A stretch of DNA of 64,000 bases from Pedobacter panaciterrae (lineage in GTDB: Bacteria; Bacteroidota; Bacteroidia; Sphingobacteriales; Sphingobacteriaceae): the NCBI RefSeq assembly GCF_013204795.1, contig NZ_JABMKW010000020.1:310001-374000 (forward strand), in the 5' to 3' direction. Below the pieces are notes generated by a model. The model searched no databases, had not been told where the DNA came from, and saw only the letters and a program-made list of their open reading frames with translations. Made by a program: the position numbers and the translations under genes. Numbering within the stretch: position 1 is the stretch's first letter; the number at the start of each line of letters is the position of its first letter. This document shows positions 44,781 to 53,395 of this stretch, piece after piece.

Positions 44781-45815
44781 ATGAAGAAGAAGGTATCCAT
44801 CAAAGATATTGCACAAACTGTGGGTGTTTCTACCGCGCTGGTTTCTTACGTGCTAAATAATAAAGAAAAAGAAGCACGTGTTGGAAAAGAAATAGCCCAG
44901 GTAATAAGAGATACAGCTGTGGAGATGGGGTATCAGCCTAACCAGATCGCCAAAAGCCTGAAAACAGGAAAATCGCATACTTTTGGATTAATTGTCGCAG
45001 ACATATCCAATCCGTTCTTTGCTAATCTTGCAAGGAATGTTGAAGACGAGGCGAAGAAATTTAATTATACCGTGATTTTTGCAAGTGCGGATGAAAATGC
45101 AGAGAAATCTCAAAACCTGATTAATATTTTAACAGAAAGGCAGGTTGATGGTTTTATCATTGCACCGGCTGAAAATTCACAAGACCAGATTGAGGCACTT
45201 CTAAAGAACAATATTCCACTGGTACTTATCGACAGGTATTTTAAAGGCCTGGACACCAATTATGTGGTGACTAACAATTATGAGGCTTCTTATCATGCTG
45301 TTAGCCATTTAATTGCAGCGGGAAAAACAAATATCGGCATGGTCGCTTATAAAACAGATTTAGTTCATATGCTGGATAGAAAGCGGGGTTACCTTGATGC
45401 AATTAAGGATAATAAGCTGTTAAAAGCTAAAACTCCGTTGATCAAAACAGTTGATTTTAATGCTAACCAGGAAGAGATAGCAGTGGGTATTCGTGAACTG
45501 TTTGCTCAGAATCCTGCAATGGATGCGCTATTTTTTGCAACAAATACCCTTACTTTAAAAGGATTGAAATCGTTAAATAAAATGCAGTATAGGGTTCCTG
45601 ACGATGTAGCTATTGTATGTTTTGATGAGAGTGAAGCTTTTGATTTCTTTTATTCTCCCTTAACCTATATAGAGCAGCCATTACTTGAAATGGGTAAAAA
45701 GGCTGTTCAGATCTTAATTAAAAACATAGCTGATAAGAAAAGTCTCAATACTCAGATAAGCATCCCATCTAAATTAATTGTTAGACAATCAAGCGCTACG
45801 GTTAAAAAGGATTAA
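44781..45815 (+). CDS. LacI family transcriptional regulator of the SusCD/GH172 divergon
   Basis: The 344-residue protein has the N-terminal LacI helix-turn-helix (V-S-I-K-D-I-A-Q-T-V-G-V-S-T-A-L-V-S-Y-V) and hinge (P-N-Q-I-A-K-S-L-K-T-G), then a periplasmic-binding-protein-like ligand domain (about 62-340, F-G-L-I-V-A-D-I-S-N-P-F-F). It lies between two operons whose promoters carry matching palindromes with central CG, the class of site LacI-family proteins bind. A further variant palindrome precedes its own gene. The inducer is probably a monosaccharide or phosphate made from the imported glycan; D-arabinose or D-ribulose are the guesses here. Confidence 0.92.
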   Translation: MKKKVSIKDIAQTVGVSTALVSYVLNNKEKEARVGKEIAQVIRDTAVEMGYQPNQIAKSLKTGKSHTFGLIVADISNPFFANLARNVEDEAKKFNYTVIFASADENAEKSQNLINILTERQVDGFIIAPAENSQDQIEALLKNNIPLVLIDRYFKGLDTNYVVTNNYEASYHAVSHLIAAGKTNIGMVAYKTDLVHMLDRKRGYLDAIKDNKLLKAKTPLIKTVDFNANQEEIAVGIRELFAQNPAMDALFFATNTLTLKGLKSLNKMQYRVPDDVAIVCFDESEAFDFFYSPLTYIEQPLLEMGKKAVQILIKNIADKKSLNTQISIPSKLIVRQSSATVKKD

Positions 45816-45889
45816 TTTAATTCCCTGTGTGCATGCTAGAACGAGAATGTTACATCAAACCCTAAAAAAAAATAAAAAAATATTTGTTC

Positions 45890-45905
45890 GTTTAAACGTT
45901 TAAGC
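45890..45905. promoter_or_regulatory. Distal LacI-type operator of the GH172 operon
   Basis: GTTTAAACGTTTAAGC is the exact reverse complement of the distal susC operator at 44506-44521 and part of the 27-bp mirrored repeat (45890-45916). Confidence 0.75.
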
Positions 45906-45979
45906 TTAAGTTTGATTACACAATCAAATTATAAACCATTTAAAACCGAAGTGCTCAGCATTTTTTTTTATCCTTTTTA

Positions 45980-45995
45980 GCTTAAACGTGTAAGC
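45980..45995. promoter_or_regulatory. Proximal LacI-type operator of the GH172 operon
   Basis: GCTTAAACGTGTAAGC is the exact reverse complement of the proximal susC operator. It lies 90 bp after the distal site and 83 bp before the GH172 start, directly after a T-rich stretch (45958-45978) that may hold the -7 region. Confidence 0.75.
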
Positions 45996-46078
45996 AAATT
46001 CAAATTTCAGTTATTTGGAGTACACAATTTCAAGAGAAAAGCGTATTAAGTAGCCGAGGCACATCGCAATTTAAAATT

Positions 46079-47245
46079 ATGAGAAAGCTTTTATTACTAA
46101 TCATCGCAACCATTTTTATTCTACCGGCAGTTGCGCAAAAAACCCAGAAATTTGATGGCCTTGATATGAATCTTGGTAATCTGTCTCGATTATCTGATGC
46201 AAAAACCAGGTCTATTAGTCCGGAGAATTTCACTGGCGAAAAAGGCAAAGGCGGAATGGCTGACCCCGTAAAAAGTAAAGGGCAACGTAATGTAGCCAAT
46301 GCAGCAAACGAAGCCCGTGATTTGGGAATTGGCTGGAAAGTGAATCCTTTTATAATTGTTAAAAGCGGAGAAACCGTAACTATCGCAGAAATGGAAGGTC
46401 CGGGTGCTATACAGCAGATCTGGATGACACCCACAGGAAACTGGCAGTTCTCTATTTTGCGCTTTTACTGGGACGATGAAAAAGAACCTTCTATTGAAGC
46501 TCCTGTAGGTGCATTCTTTGGAATGGGATGGGGAGAATATGCTCCATTAAACTCCCTGCCTGTAAGTGTTAACCCGGGAAGTGCTTTTAACTGCTACTGG
46601 AAAATGCCTTTCAGAAAGAAATGCAAAATCACTCTTGAAAACATTAATCCAAAAGATGATATGAGGTTATATTATCAGGTAAATTACACACTTACTCCAG
46701 TTGCGGATGATGAAGCTTATTTTCATGCACAATATAGAAGATCGAACCCTAACACCACATCTGTTCATACTATAATTGATGGCGTAAAAGGCAAAGGGCA
46801 GTTTGTTGGCCTGTATATGGGACTTGGTGTAAACAATAATGGATGGTGGGGAGAAGGTGAAATTAAGTTCTTTTTAGATGGTGATAAAGAATATCCTACT
46901 ATAGCCGGAACAGGAACGGAGGATTATTTCTGCGGATCTTATAATTTCGACAGAGGCGGTAAATATACAGAATACAGTACTCCATATGCCGGTTTACATC
47001 AGGTAATCAGGCCAGACGGAACCTATAAGGCGCAGCAGAGATTTGGAATGTACAGATGGCATATCATGGATCCAATACGATTTGATAAAGATCTTAAGGT
47101 GACCATTCAGGATCTGGGATGGAGAGATGGTGGCAGGTATCTGGCACAGAAATCAGATATCATGACTGTTGCTTATTGGTACCAGACGGAACCTCATGGT
47201 AATTTCCCTAAATTCCCTTCAAGAGATGAACTCGAAGTAAATTAA
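46079..47245 (+). CDS. Secreted GH172 (DUF2961) glycoside hydrolase, candidate D-arabinofuranosidase
   Basis: The 388-residue protein has a signal peptide ending near P-A-V-A-Q (residue 20) and a DUF2961 domain over most of its length. Conserved acidic motifs are W-W-G-E-G-E-I-K-F-F-L-D-G-D (259-262 region) and G-T-G-T-E-D-Y-F with Glu281. DUF2961 is GH172, which includes difructose-anhydride-forming enzymes and exo-alpha-D-arabinofuranosidases that trim D-arabinan. It is the first gene of the rightward operon, under two LacI-type operators. The downstream isomerase and ribulokinase favour D-arabinose over fructose as the released sugar, but this remains inference. Confidence 0.88.
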   Translation: MRKLLLLIIATIFILPAVAQKTQKFDGLDMNLGNLSRLSDAKTRSISPENFTGEKGKGGMADPVKSKGQRNVANAANEARDLGIGWKVNPFIIVKSGETVTIAEMEGPGAIQQIWMTPTGNWQFSILRFYWDDEKEPSIEAPVGAFFGMGWGEYAPLNSLPVSVNPGSAFNCYWKMPFRKKCKITLENINPKDDMRLYYQVNYTLTPVADDEAYFHAQYRRSNPNTTSVHTIIDGVKGKGQFVGLYMGLGVNNNGWWGEGEIKFFLDGDKEYPTIAGTGTEDYFCGSYNFDRGGKYTEYSTPYAGLHQVIRPDGTYKAQQRFGMYRWHIMDPIRFDKDLKVTIQDLGWRDGGRYLAQKSDIMTVAYWYQTEPHGNFPKFPSRDELEVN

Positions 47246-47269
47246 TCCTGACACTTTAAAACTCAGAAC

Positions 47270-48499
47270 ATGAAATTGCTGAAAATTCCATCACTATTGC
47301 TGGCAGGAATGATGATCATATCTTGTCAGTCGACCACAAAAAAACAAAATGATATGAAGGTTTTTGAAAAGGGCACGTTTGGCTACGATTTAAACTTTTT
47401 GAATGAAAATGACAGTATAGTTGTTTTAAAGAATGATGACGGAAGCGCTCAGCTTGCTTTATCGCCAAAATATCAGGCAAAGGTATTTACTTCAACTGCC
47501 GAAGGGCTTGATGGCAAAAGTTTTGGCTGGGTTAACTATAAAGCCTTTGGCAAACCTTTGGACCCGCATATGAACGCTTATGGTGGTGAAGACCGTTTGT
47601 GGCTTGGCCCGGAGGGTGGGAAATTTTCCCTTTATTTTAAAAAGGGTGATTCGATGGTGTTCGACAATTGGCACACGCCTGCAGGAATTGACAGTGAAAG
47701 CTGGACATTGGTAAAATCTGACGGAAAGCGCGCGTCGTTAAATAAAGAAATGGAGTTGCAGAATTATGCGGGTACTAACCTTAAGATAAAGCTGGAAAGA
47801 GATGTAGAGATTCTGGAAAAGAATAACATCGAGAAAGTATTAAATATTAGTTTGGCTGGTAAAGTGAGCTCTGTCGCCTTTAAAACACAAAATACCATCA
47901 CTAATAGCGGCACCAATGAATGGACAGAGAAAACAGGGGCTCCTTGTATCTGGAGTTTAGACATGTTTAGTCCATCACCTAAAACTGTAATTGTTATTCC
48001 ATATATTGAAAGTGCCGCCGGTAAAGTAGCTACTACAGATTATTTTGGAGAGATTGCTAAAAACCGTATCACTTACAAGAATGGAATTCTGTTGTTCAAA
48101 GCCGATGGTAAATCACGTGGCAAACTCGGCATTCCTCCTGGTAGGGTTAAAAATGTTGCCGGTAGTTATGCAGCGGACCAGAATGTGCTTACCATCACGA
48201 TGTTTGACATAAACAACAAGGCAAAATACTTAAACCAGGAATGGACACCAGACAAAGATCCATTTACTGGCGATGCCATGAATGCCTATAATGATGGACC
48301 TTTAGCTGATGGCTCGCAAATGGGACCTTTTTACGAATTAGAAAGTGTATCGCCGCCTACATTCTTGAAACCAGGAGAAAAACACACGCACATGCATAGT
48401 GTGTTTCACTTTACAGGGGACAGAACCGCTTTAAATGAAATTGCAGTAAAGGTTCTTGGTGTATCTCTGGACGAGATAGCGGGAGCGTTTAAAGATTAA
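47270..48499 (+). CDS. Lipoprotein of unknown function, DUF6786-like
   Basis: The 409-residue protein has a lipoprotein signal with I-I-S-C (Cys19). The rest is mostly beta strand, with features of a mutarotase-like beta-sandwich (for example F-G-W-V-N-Y-K-A-F, L-W-L-G-P-E-G-G near residue 120, Y-E-L-E-S-V-S-P-P near 350 and H-T-H-M-H near 370). It resembles the Bacteroidota family DUF6786; no activity is established. Second in the operon, after GH172, it should sit in the periplasm or at the outer membrane and may bind, mutarotate or cleave the same glycan. Confidence 0.65.
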   Translation: MKLLKIPSLLLAGMMIISCQSTTKKQNDMKVFEKGTFGYDLNFLNENDSIVVLKNDDGSAQLALSPKYQAKVFTSTAEGLDGKSFGWVNYKAFGKPLDPHMNAYGGEDRLWLGPEGGKFSLYFKKGDSMVFDNWHTPAGIDSESWTLVKSDGKRASLNKEMELQNYAGTNLKIKLERDVEILEKNNIEKVLNISLAGKVSSVAFKTQNTITNSGTNEWTEKTGAPCIWSLDMFSPSPKTVIVIPYIESAAGKVATTDYFGEIAKNRITYKNGILLFKADGKSRGKLGIPPGRVKNVAGSYAADQNVLTITMFDINNKAKYLNQEWTPDKDPFTGDAMNAYNDGPLADGSQMGPFYELESVSPPTFLKPGEKHTHMHSVFHFTGDRTALNEIAVKVLGVSLDEIAGAFKD

Positions 48500-48508
48500 A
48501 ATCATGTA

Positions 48509-48556
48509 TTCGGATAGCTGGTGGGCGCTTCAATATCTCACCAGCCTTTATCCGAA
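48509..48556 (+). other. Intercistronic stem-loop between the lipoprotein gene and the isomerase gene
   Basis: TTCGGATAGCTGGTG (48509-48523) pairs with CACCAGC (48539-48545) and TATCCGAA (48549-48556), a 15-bp stem with a 3-base bulge and a 15-base loop. No T-run follows, so it is more likely an RNA-stability or processing element than a terminator. The isomerase ATG is 24 bases further on. Confidence 0.6.
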
Positions 48557-48580
48557 ATTTAACCAAATAAAGATCAGAAT

Positions 48581-50344
48581 ATGAACAAATACCCTAAGGT
48601 AGGCATTCGACCTATAATAGATGGCCGTTTGGGAGGCATTCGTGAATCCCTGGAGGATACCACAATGAATATGGCCAAAGTAGTAGCAGCATTATTTAAG
48701 CAAGAATTGAAGTATCCTGATGGCAGCCCTGTGGAATGTGTCATCGCAGATTCCTGCATTGGCGGAGTTAAAGAAGCAGCTGCATGTGCAGAAAAATTCA
48801 GAGATAATAATGTAGGAGTATCATTATCGGTTACGCCATGCTGGTGCTATGGTTCAGAAACTATGGACATGGATCCGCTATTGCCTAAGGCAATCTGGGG
48901 ATTTAACGGCACAGAAAGGCCAGGCGCAGTATATTTGGCAGCAACATTGGCAGGCCATAATCAGAAGGGCTTGCCAGCATTTGGGATTTATGGAACTGAC
49001 GTGCAGGACCTGGGAGACGCTGTGATTCCTGCCGATGTTAAAGAAAAACTACTTCGCTTTGCGAAAAGTGGTTTAGCTGTTGCAATTATGAAAGGCAAGT
49101 CATATCTGGCTATAGGTACAGTTTCTATGGGAATTGCAGGTTCAATTGTGGATGCTGATTTCTTTCAGGACTATTTGGGCATGCGCAATGAATATGTAGA
49201 TTCCTCTGAAGTTTTAAGACGCATACAACAGAATATATTTGATCAGAAAGAATACGAGAAGGCTTTGCAATGGACCAAAAAATACTGCCTGGAAGGAGAA
49301 GATTTCAATCGGTCTGAGAAAGTGAAATCAAGAGAAGAGAAAGACAAAGATTGGGAATTCGTAATTAAGATGACGCTTATTATTCGCGATCTGATGATTG
49401 GGAATGATGCGCTTGTTAAAATTGGTTATGCTGAAGAAGCCCAGGGACATAATGCAATTGTTTCTGGCTTCCAGGGGCAACGCCAATGGACAGATTTCTT
49501 ACCTAACGGGGATTTTCCTGAAGCCATACTGAATTCTTCATTCGATTGGAACGGAATAAGGGCACCTTATATGGTTGCAACGGAAAATGATGCACTAAAT
49601 GGCGTTTCTATGCTATTTAATTATCTTCTGACCAATACCGCGCAAATATTTGCTGATGTACGTACTTATTGGAGTCCGGAGGCTGTAGAACGGGTATCTG
49701 GCTGGAAGCCTAATAACCTTGCAGAGGCTGGATTTATTCATTTGATAAACTCAGGCTCAGCAACTTTGGATGGCACAGGAAGACAAACAGTGAATGGCAA
49801 ACCTGTGATGAAGCCGTTCTGGAGCATTGATGAACAAGAGGCTGAGGAATGTCTGAAAGCAACCACTTGGTATCCTGCAAATCTCGACTATTTTCGTGGG
49901 GGAGGCTATTCATCCAATTTTCTTACCAAGGGAGAGATGCCCGTAACCATGTGCCGACTAAATCTGGTTAAGGGCCTTGGCCCTGTACTTCAGATTGCCG
50001 AAGGCTGGACAGTGGATTTACCTGAAAACGTACATAAGGTATTGGATGAACGTACTGACCGTACCTGGCCAACAACCTGGTTTGTTCCGCGTTTAAACGG
50101 AAGCGGTGCTTTTAAAGACGTTTATTCAGTTATGTCGAACTGGGGCGCCAATCATGGAGCGATAAGTTATGGGCATATTGGAGCTGATCTGATCACCCTG
50201 GCCTCAATGCTCAGAATTCCGGTAAACATGCATAATGTTGCTTCAAGCGATATCTTTCGCCCTTCAGTATGGTCTTCATTTGGAATGGATACCGAAGGCT
50301 CGGATTACAGGGCATGTCAAGTTTACGGATCATTATACAGTTAA
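48581..50344 (+). CDS. fucI: L-fucose/D-arabinose isomerase, FucI family
   Basis: The 587-residue protein matches FucI (591 residues in E. coli) along its length. The Mn-binding catalytic acids are recognisable as Glu335 in A-T-E-N-D and Asp359 in A-D-V-R-T-Y-W-S-P, with the same 24-residue spacing as E. coli Glu337 and Asp361; an N-H-G motif near the C-terminus carries the third ligand. FucI acts equally on L-fucose and D-arabinose, giving L-fuculose or D-ribulose. Here it is followed by an AraB-type kinase instead of FucK, and no fuculose-phosphate aldolase is present, so D-arabinose is the likelier substrate. Confidence 0.92.
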   Translation: MNKYPKVGIRPIIDGRLGGIRESLEDTTMNMAKVVAALFKQELKYPDGSPVECVIADSCIGGVKEAAACAEKFRDNNVGVSLSVTPCWCYGSETMDMDPLLPKAIWGFNGTERPGAVYLAATLAGHNQKGLPAFGIYGTDVQDLGDAVIPADVKEKLLRFAKSGLAVAIMKGKSYLAIGTVSMGIAGSIVDADFFQDYLGMRNEYVDSSEVLRRIQQNIFDQKEYEKALQWTKKYCLEGEDFNRSEKVKSREEKDKDWEFVIKMTLIIRDLMIGNDALVKIGYAEEAQGHNAIVSGFQGQRQWTDFLPNGDFPEAILNSSFDWNGIRAPYMVATENDALNGVSMLFNYLLTNTAQIFADVRTYWSPEAVERVSGWKPNNLAEAGFIHLINSGSATLDGTGRQTVNGKPVMKPFWSIDEQEAEECLKATTWYPANLDYFRGGGYSSNFLTKGEMPVTMCRLNLVKGLGPVLQIAEGWTVDLPENVHKVLDERTDRTWPTTWFVPRLNGSGAFKDVYSVMSNWGANHGAISYGHIGADLITLASMLRIPVNMHNVASSDIFRPSVWSSFGMDTEGSDYRACQVYGSLYS

Positions 50345-50355
50345 GCACCTATCTG

Positions 50356-51687
50356 ATGAATAAAAAATCAACTTCACTGTTCAGAACAGAAACCGGCAAG
50401 AGTTATCTCATGCCCTTTATTTTCATATGCAGCTTATTCCTTTTGTGGGGTTTTGCACATGGTTTGTTGGATGTGCTGGACAAGCATTTTCAGAATATAT
50501 TGCATGTATCAAAAGCACAATCTGGCTTTATACAATTTTCATTGTACATCGGTTATCTGGCTATGGCTGTGCCAGCCGGGTTGTTTATGAAGCGATTCGG
50601 TTATCAAAAAGGAATCATTTTAGGGCTGGTTTTATTTGCCATTGGTGCCTTTCTTTTTTACCCGGCAGCTAAACTACAAGCATTTATACCATTTCTGCTT
50701 GCATTATTTGTACTGGCATGCGGACTGGCTTGTCTGGAAACTGCAGCCAATCCTTACTCAACTATTCTTGGGCCAAAGGAGTATGCCGCAAGACGGATCA
50801 ATATTTCTCAATCTTTTAACGGTTTAGGTTGGATATTGGGCCCTTTAATGGGCGGCTTGTTCATCTTTGGAACCGAGCATACGCCTGGCGTAGATAAATT
50901 CGATTCCATGGTTAAGCCATACATGATGGTTGGTGGAATCGTTGTGGTTGTTGCATTGATTTTTATGCTCATCAAGCTTCCTGAAGTGAAAGAAGCCAGT
51001 GACACCGAAACAGCCGAAGATCCGCCGATGCGCAATTTATTGAAGCACCCGGCTTTTGTATTGGCTGTAATTGCGCAGTTTCTTTATGTGGCTGCCCAAA
51101 CCGGTGTTAATTCGTTCTTTATTAACTATGTAACAGAGACCATACCTAATGTAACAGGACCAGTTCAGGATATAATGCAACACTTAGGTTGGTTTGGTGA
51201 AGTGTTTACACCAAAAAATCCTGAGCAGGCAGCATCTCTTATTCTTGCAATTGGCGGCATGGGCCTTTTTTGGATAGGCCGCTTATCTGGCTCATATATG
51301 ATGAAATATTTATCGCCGCAGAAACTCCTTGGAATATATGCCTTGGTTAATACAGTATTGGTATTTATAGTATTATTAGAGATAGGATGGTTTTCTGTAG
51401 TAGCCCTATTTTTTACTTATTTCTTTATGTCGATCATGTTTCCGACAATCTTTGCTTTGGGTATATATGATTTAGGGCCGTTAACCAAAAAAGGAGCGTC
51501 ATTTTTGGTAATGGCAGTTGCAGGCGGCGCGTTTTGTCCGCCGATAATGGGCCTTATAGGTGATCACTTTGGGATGTCTATTGCCTTTATCATACCAATG
51601 GTATGTTTCGCATTTATTGCCTGGTATGCTATAAAAGGAATAGGGAAAAAGATTGACGCTAAAAACATTTCATTGCAGCACCATTAA
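50356..51687 (+). CDS. fucP: FucP-type sugar:proton symporter (MFS)
   Basis: The 443-residue protein from ATG 50356 has twelve membrane helices and the FucP family features: the early L-W-G-F-A-H-G-L-L-D-V-L-D-K-H-F segment with an acidic residue in helix 1, and L-E-T-A-A-N-P-Y in helix 4-5. E. coli FucP takes up L-fucose and also D-arabinose and L-galactose. The start is 11 bp after fucI. It imports the monosaccharide from the periplasm after the GH enzymes have acted. Confidence 0.88.
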   Translation: MNKKSTSLFRTETGKSYLMPFIFICSLFLLWGFAHGLLDVLDKHFQNILHVSKAQSGFIQFSLYIGYLAMAVPAGLFMKRFGYQKGIILGLVLFAIGAFLFYPAAKLQAFIPFLLALFVLACGLACLETAANPYSTILGPKEYAARRINISQSFNGLGWILGPLMGGLFIFGTEHTPGVDKFDSMVKPYMMVGGIVVVVALIFMLIKLPEVKEASDTETAEDPPMRNLLKHPAFVLAVIAQFLYVAAQTGVNSFFINYVTETIPNVTGPVQDIMQHLGWFGEVFTPKNPEQAASLILAIGGMGLFWIGRLSGSYMMKYLSPQKLLGIYALVNTVLVFIVLLEIGWFSVVALFFTYFFMSIMFPTIFALGIYDLGPLTKKGASFLVMAVAGGAFCPPIMGLIGDHFGMSIAFIIPMVCFAFIAWYAIKGIGKKIDAKNISLQHH

Positions 51688-51697
51688 ACAGAGTCAA

Positions 51698-53368
51698 ATG
51701 ACAAATCAAGATTATTGTATAGGAGTTGATTTTGGAACAGATTCTGTCAGATCCATTATTGTTAATGCACATAATGGTGACGAAGTTGCTTCGTCTTCGT
51801 TTATCTACCCAAGATGGAATGACGGACTTTATTGCAACGCCAGTCAGAATCAATTCAGGCAACACCCACTAGATTATATTGAGGGGATAGTACATACTAT
51901 AAAAGAGTGTTTAAGGCAGGGTGGAACATTTGTAGCTACAAATATCAGAGCAATATCTATCGCTACCACAGGCTCGACTCCGATAGCCGTAAATGACAAA
52001 GGAATTCCACTGGCATTGCTACCTGAATTTGAATCTGATGCTGATGCGATGTTTATTCTTTGGAAAGACCACACCGCAGTTAAAGAAGCTTCCGAAATTA
52101 ATGCACACGCAAATAAACATAACCCTGATTACACTTTATATTCCGGAGGTATTTACTCCTCAGAATGGTTCTGGTCGAAGCTATTACATATCCTGCGAAA
52201 AAACGAGCTTGTCAGAAATGCTGCTTATACCTGGGTTGAACATTGTGACTGGATGCCATTTCTGCTAACCGGAGGTAAAAAAGCCACGGAAATAAAGCGA
52301 AGTGTATGCGCCGCCGGACATAAAGGTTTGTGGGCCGAAGAGCATGGTGGTTTTCCTCCTGATCACTTCTTCTCTACACTTGATCCACTATTAACCGGAT
52401 ATTCGGCTACTTTAGGTAAGGAGGTTTATACCTCAGATAAAGCAGCCGGTAGGTTAAATGGAGAATGGGCTGAACGATTGGGATTGAGTACAGATGTTTT
52501 AGTGGGTATTGGTGCAATCGATGCACATATGGGTGCCGTAGGTGGACAAATAGAACCTTATTACCTGAGCAAAGTAATTGGTACATCTACCTGTGATATG
52601 CTGGTTGCACCAAAAAAAGATATAAACGAAACCGTAGTTAAAGGAATATGTGGACAGGTTGATGGCTCTATTATTCCCGGAATGATAGGCATGGAGGCTG
52701 GACAGTCGGCCTTTGGCGATGCATATGCTTGGTTTAGGAATCTTTTATCATGGCCTTTACAGCATTTAGTTTCCGGTTCAGCTGGAATTGATGCAGCAAA
52801 TTCGAAAATAATTCCGGAGAATGTTTCTCAGCAGCTATTGGCTGAGTTGGAGAAATATGCGGCGGCATTAGAATTTAATGATCAGAGTGAACTGTCTGTT
52901 GATTGGTTTAACGGCCGCAGAACACCTGATGCCAATCAATTACTGAAAGGTGCGATAACAGGTATAAACCTGGGGAGCAATGCGCCTTCCATATACCGAT
53001 CAATTGTAGAAGCTACCTGTTTTGGCTCAAAAAGTATCTCCAACAGGTTTAAAGCTGAGGGCATTGCCATAAAAGGTTTGATAGGTGTGGGCGGTATCGC
53101 AAAGAAATCACCATTTGTAATGCAGACGCTCGCAAATGTCATGAATATGCCTATCCGTGTCCACCAGTCTGAACAGACTTGTGCACTGGGAGCCGTAATG
53201 TTTGCCGCAACCGTTGCGGGTATCTATTCTAATGTGAATGAAGCAATGAACGCAATAGGGAAAGGATTTGATAAAACCTACCATCCTGATGACAGACTGG
53301 CTCATTTGTATGACTTGAGGTACGAAAAATATGAAAGATTAGGAAAATATCTGGAAACAACTATTTAA
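51698..53368 (+). CDS. araB: AraB-type ribulokinase (FGGY family)
   Basis: The 556-residue protein follows E. coli AraB closely: an N-terminal V-D-F-G-T-D-S-V-R, Y-P-R-W-N-D-G-L-Y-C, A-M-F-I-L-W-K-D-H-T-A and I-Y-S-S-E-W-F-W-S-K-L, then V-I-G-T-S-T-C-D-M-L and K-G-I-C-G-Q-V-D-G-S-I-I-P-G. Ribulokinase accepts D-ribulose as well as L-ribulose. With FucI upstream and no araA or araD nearby, the product should be D-ribulose 5-phosphate, which enters the pentose phosphate pathway directly. ATG 51698 is preferred over an upstream ATG that would overlap fucP. Confidence 0.9.
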   Translation: MTNQDYCIGVDFGTDSVRSIIVNAHNGDEVASSSFIYPRWNDGLYCNASQNQFRQHPLDYIEGIVHTIKECLRQGGTFVATNIRAISIATTGSTPIAVNDKGIPLALLPEFESDADAMFILWKDHTAVKEASEINAHANKHNPDYTLYSGGIYSSEWFWSKLLHILRKNELVRNAAYTWVEHCDWMPFLLTGGKKATEIKRSVCAAGHKGLWAEEHGGFPPDHFFSTLDPLLTGYSATLGKEVYTSDKAAGRLNGEWAERLGLSTDVLVGIGAIDAHMGAVGGQIEPYYLSKVIGTSTCDMLVAPKKDINETVVKGICGQVDGSIIPGMIGMEAGQSAFGDAYAWFRNLLSWPLQHLVSGSAGIDAANSKIIPENVSQQLLAELEKYAAALEFNDQSELSVDWFNGRRTPDANQLLKGAITGINLGSNAPSIYRSIVEATCFGSKSISNRFKAEGIAIKGLIGVGGIAKKSPFVMQTLANVMNMPIRVHQSEQTCALGAVMFAATVAGIYSNVNEAMNAIGKGFDKTYHPDDRLAHLYDLRYEKYERLGKYLETTI

Positions 53369-53395
53369 TTATAACCATCACTAATTATAGTACTG

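Noticed and set aside
44495..45916. The 27-bp perfect inverted repeats flanking lacI seen as transposon ends or an invertible switch
   Set aside because: Homology extends over whole promoter regions and includes regulator-type palindromes; no transposase, recombinase or target duplication is present, so duplicated operators explain it better.
46030..46434. A 134-codon open frame antisense to the GH172 start
   Set aside because: It overlaps the signal peptide and leader of a clear gene and has no recognisable protein character.
48581..53368. An L-fucose or fucoidan pathway
   Set aside because: FucI and FucP would fit, but the kinase is AraB-like rather than FucK-like, and no fucosidase, sulfatase or fuculose-phosphate aldolase is seen in the window. 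It remains the main alternative.
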